Both the position numbers and the translations under genes were made by a program. Source: Blasia pusilla (lineage: Eukaryota; Marchantiophyta; Marchantiopsida; Blasiales). Taken from it: a stretch of DNA of 64,000 nucleotides. The notes under the pieces were generated by a model. That model had not been told where the DNA came from, did not search any database, and saw only the letters and a list, made by a program, of their open reading frames with translations. The DNA is taken from contig CM114274.1 of assembly GCA_050084515.1 (NCBI GenBank), positions 25,296,001 to 25,360,000 of the forward strand, read 5' to 3'. This document shows positions 63,807 to 64,000 of this stretch, piece by piece (within the stretch, counting starts at the first letter, position 1; the number at the start of each line of letters is the position of its first letter).

Positions 63807-64000
63807 TGTCACGACCCTCATGACCAAACGAGTACCAAGCGGAACATCGCAACATTAGCGGGCTCACGCTAAGATGGTTTGCGCGTTGGAGTAGTCTCAA
63901 AGAGGAGACCAGAGACGAGACGCGAGCGAGGCTTCGCGTTTCAGATGATATGGTCACGATCGAGAAACCTAGACCAAACGCGGAATGAGACTTGAAAGAA
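63807..64000 (+). mobile_element. Start of a third TGTCGTG-family LTR, cut by the window edge
   Basis: It begins TGTCACGACCCTCATGACC and follows the start of the copy at 35,632: CCAAGCGGAACATC, then GAAACCTAGACCAAACG, to the end of the window. It may be a solo LTR or the 5' LTR of a complete element lying beyond the window. Confidence 0.82.

Noticed and set aside
1-64000. tRNA, rRNA and CRISPR signals
   Set aside because: I found no sequence that I could support as any of these; the repeats present are minisatellites or transposable elements.

Overview
The window looks like nuclear DNA of a land plant with a repeat-rich genome. The evidence is a multi-exon Argonaute of the plant AGO4/6/9 clade, a trihelix transcription factor, plant-type Ty1/copia and Ty3/gypsy retrotransposons, many short GT-AG introns and long AT-rich gene-poor stretches. 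The style of the elements and genes suggests a non-flowering lineage such as a lycophyte, fern or gymnosperm, but the sequence alone does not fix the species. I recognised no rRNA, tRNA or CRISPR.

Layout, left to right. 1-4,250: degenerate minisatellites. 4,257-11,774 (minus): a complete Argonaute gene, 21 exons that rejoin in frame to 911 codons with the slicer residues present; its first intron holds a roughly 147-bp repeat that copies the exon-1 splice donor. 12,400-17,200: a minisatellite and an AT-rich 882-bp tandem duplication. 17,229-17,640: an old LTR relic. 18,312-36,807: a large decayed Ty3/gypsy element, itself split by a complete copia element (22,856-28,140) and by three solo LTRs. 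38,247-39,065 (minus): an intact trihelix gene. 42,000-47,900: empty AT-rich DNA. 48,005-about 57,230 (minus): a multi-exon gene for a MyTH4-FERM protein in which I see no motor domain. 60,000-64,000: a 90-bp minisatellite, a Harbinger-type MITE and the start of another LTR.

The most striking observation is inside the gypsy element. Between its protease and reverse transcriptase lies a decayed but nearly motif-complete C5 cytosine DNA methyltransferase (28,380-29,330). The element apparently carried its own DNA-methylating enzyme. I recall such captures being reported in retrotransposons of a charophyte alga and of dinoflagellates; I cannot say whether a land-plant case is known. The premature stops and catalytic changes in both retroelements are mostly of the C-to-T or G-to-A kind expected from deamination of methylated cytosine. 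The second striking item is the MyTH4-FERM gene: the known plant protein with these domains is the kinesin KCBP, yet this one has a myosin-tail-like FERM signature and ends shortly after it.

The host genes do not form an operon or an obvious pathway. The AGO4-clade gene would act in RNA-directed DNA methylation of elements like the neighbouring retrotransposons, but their proximity is probably coincidental.
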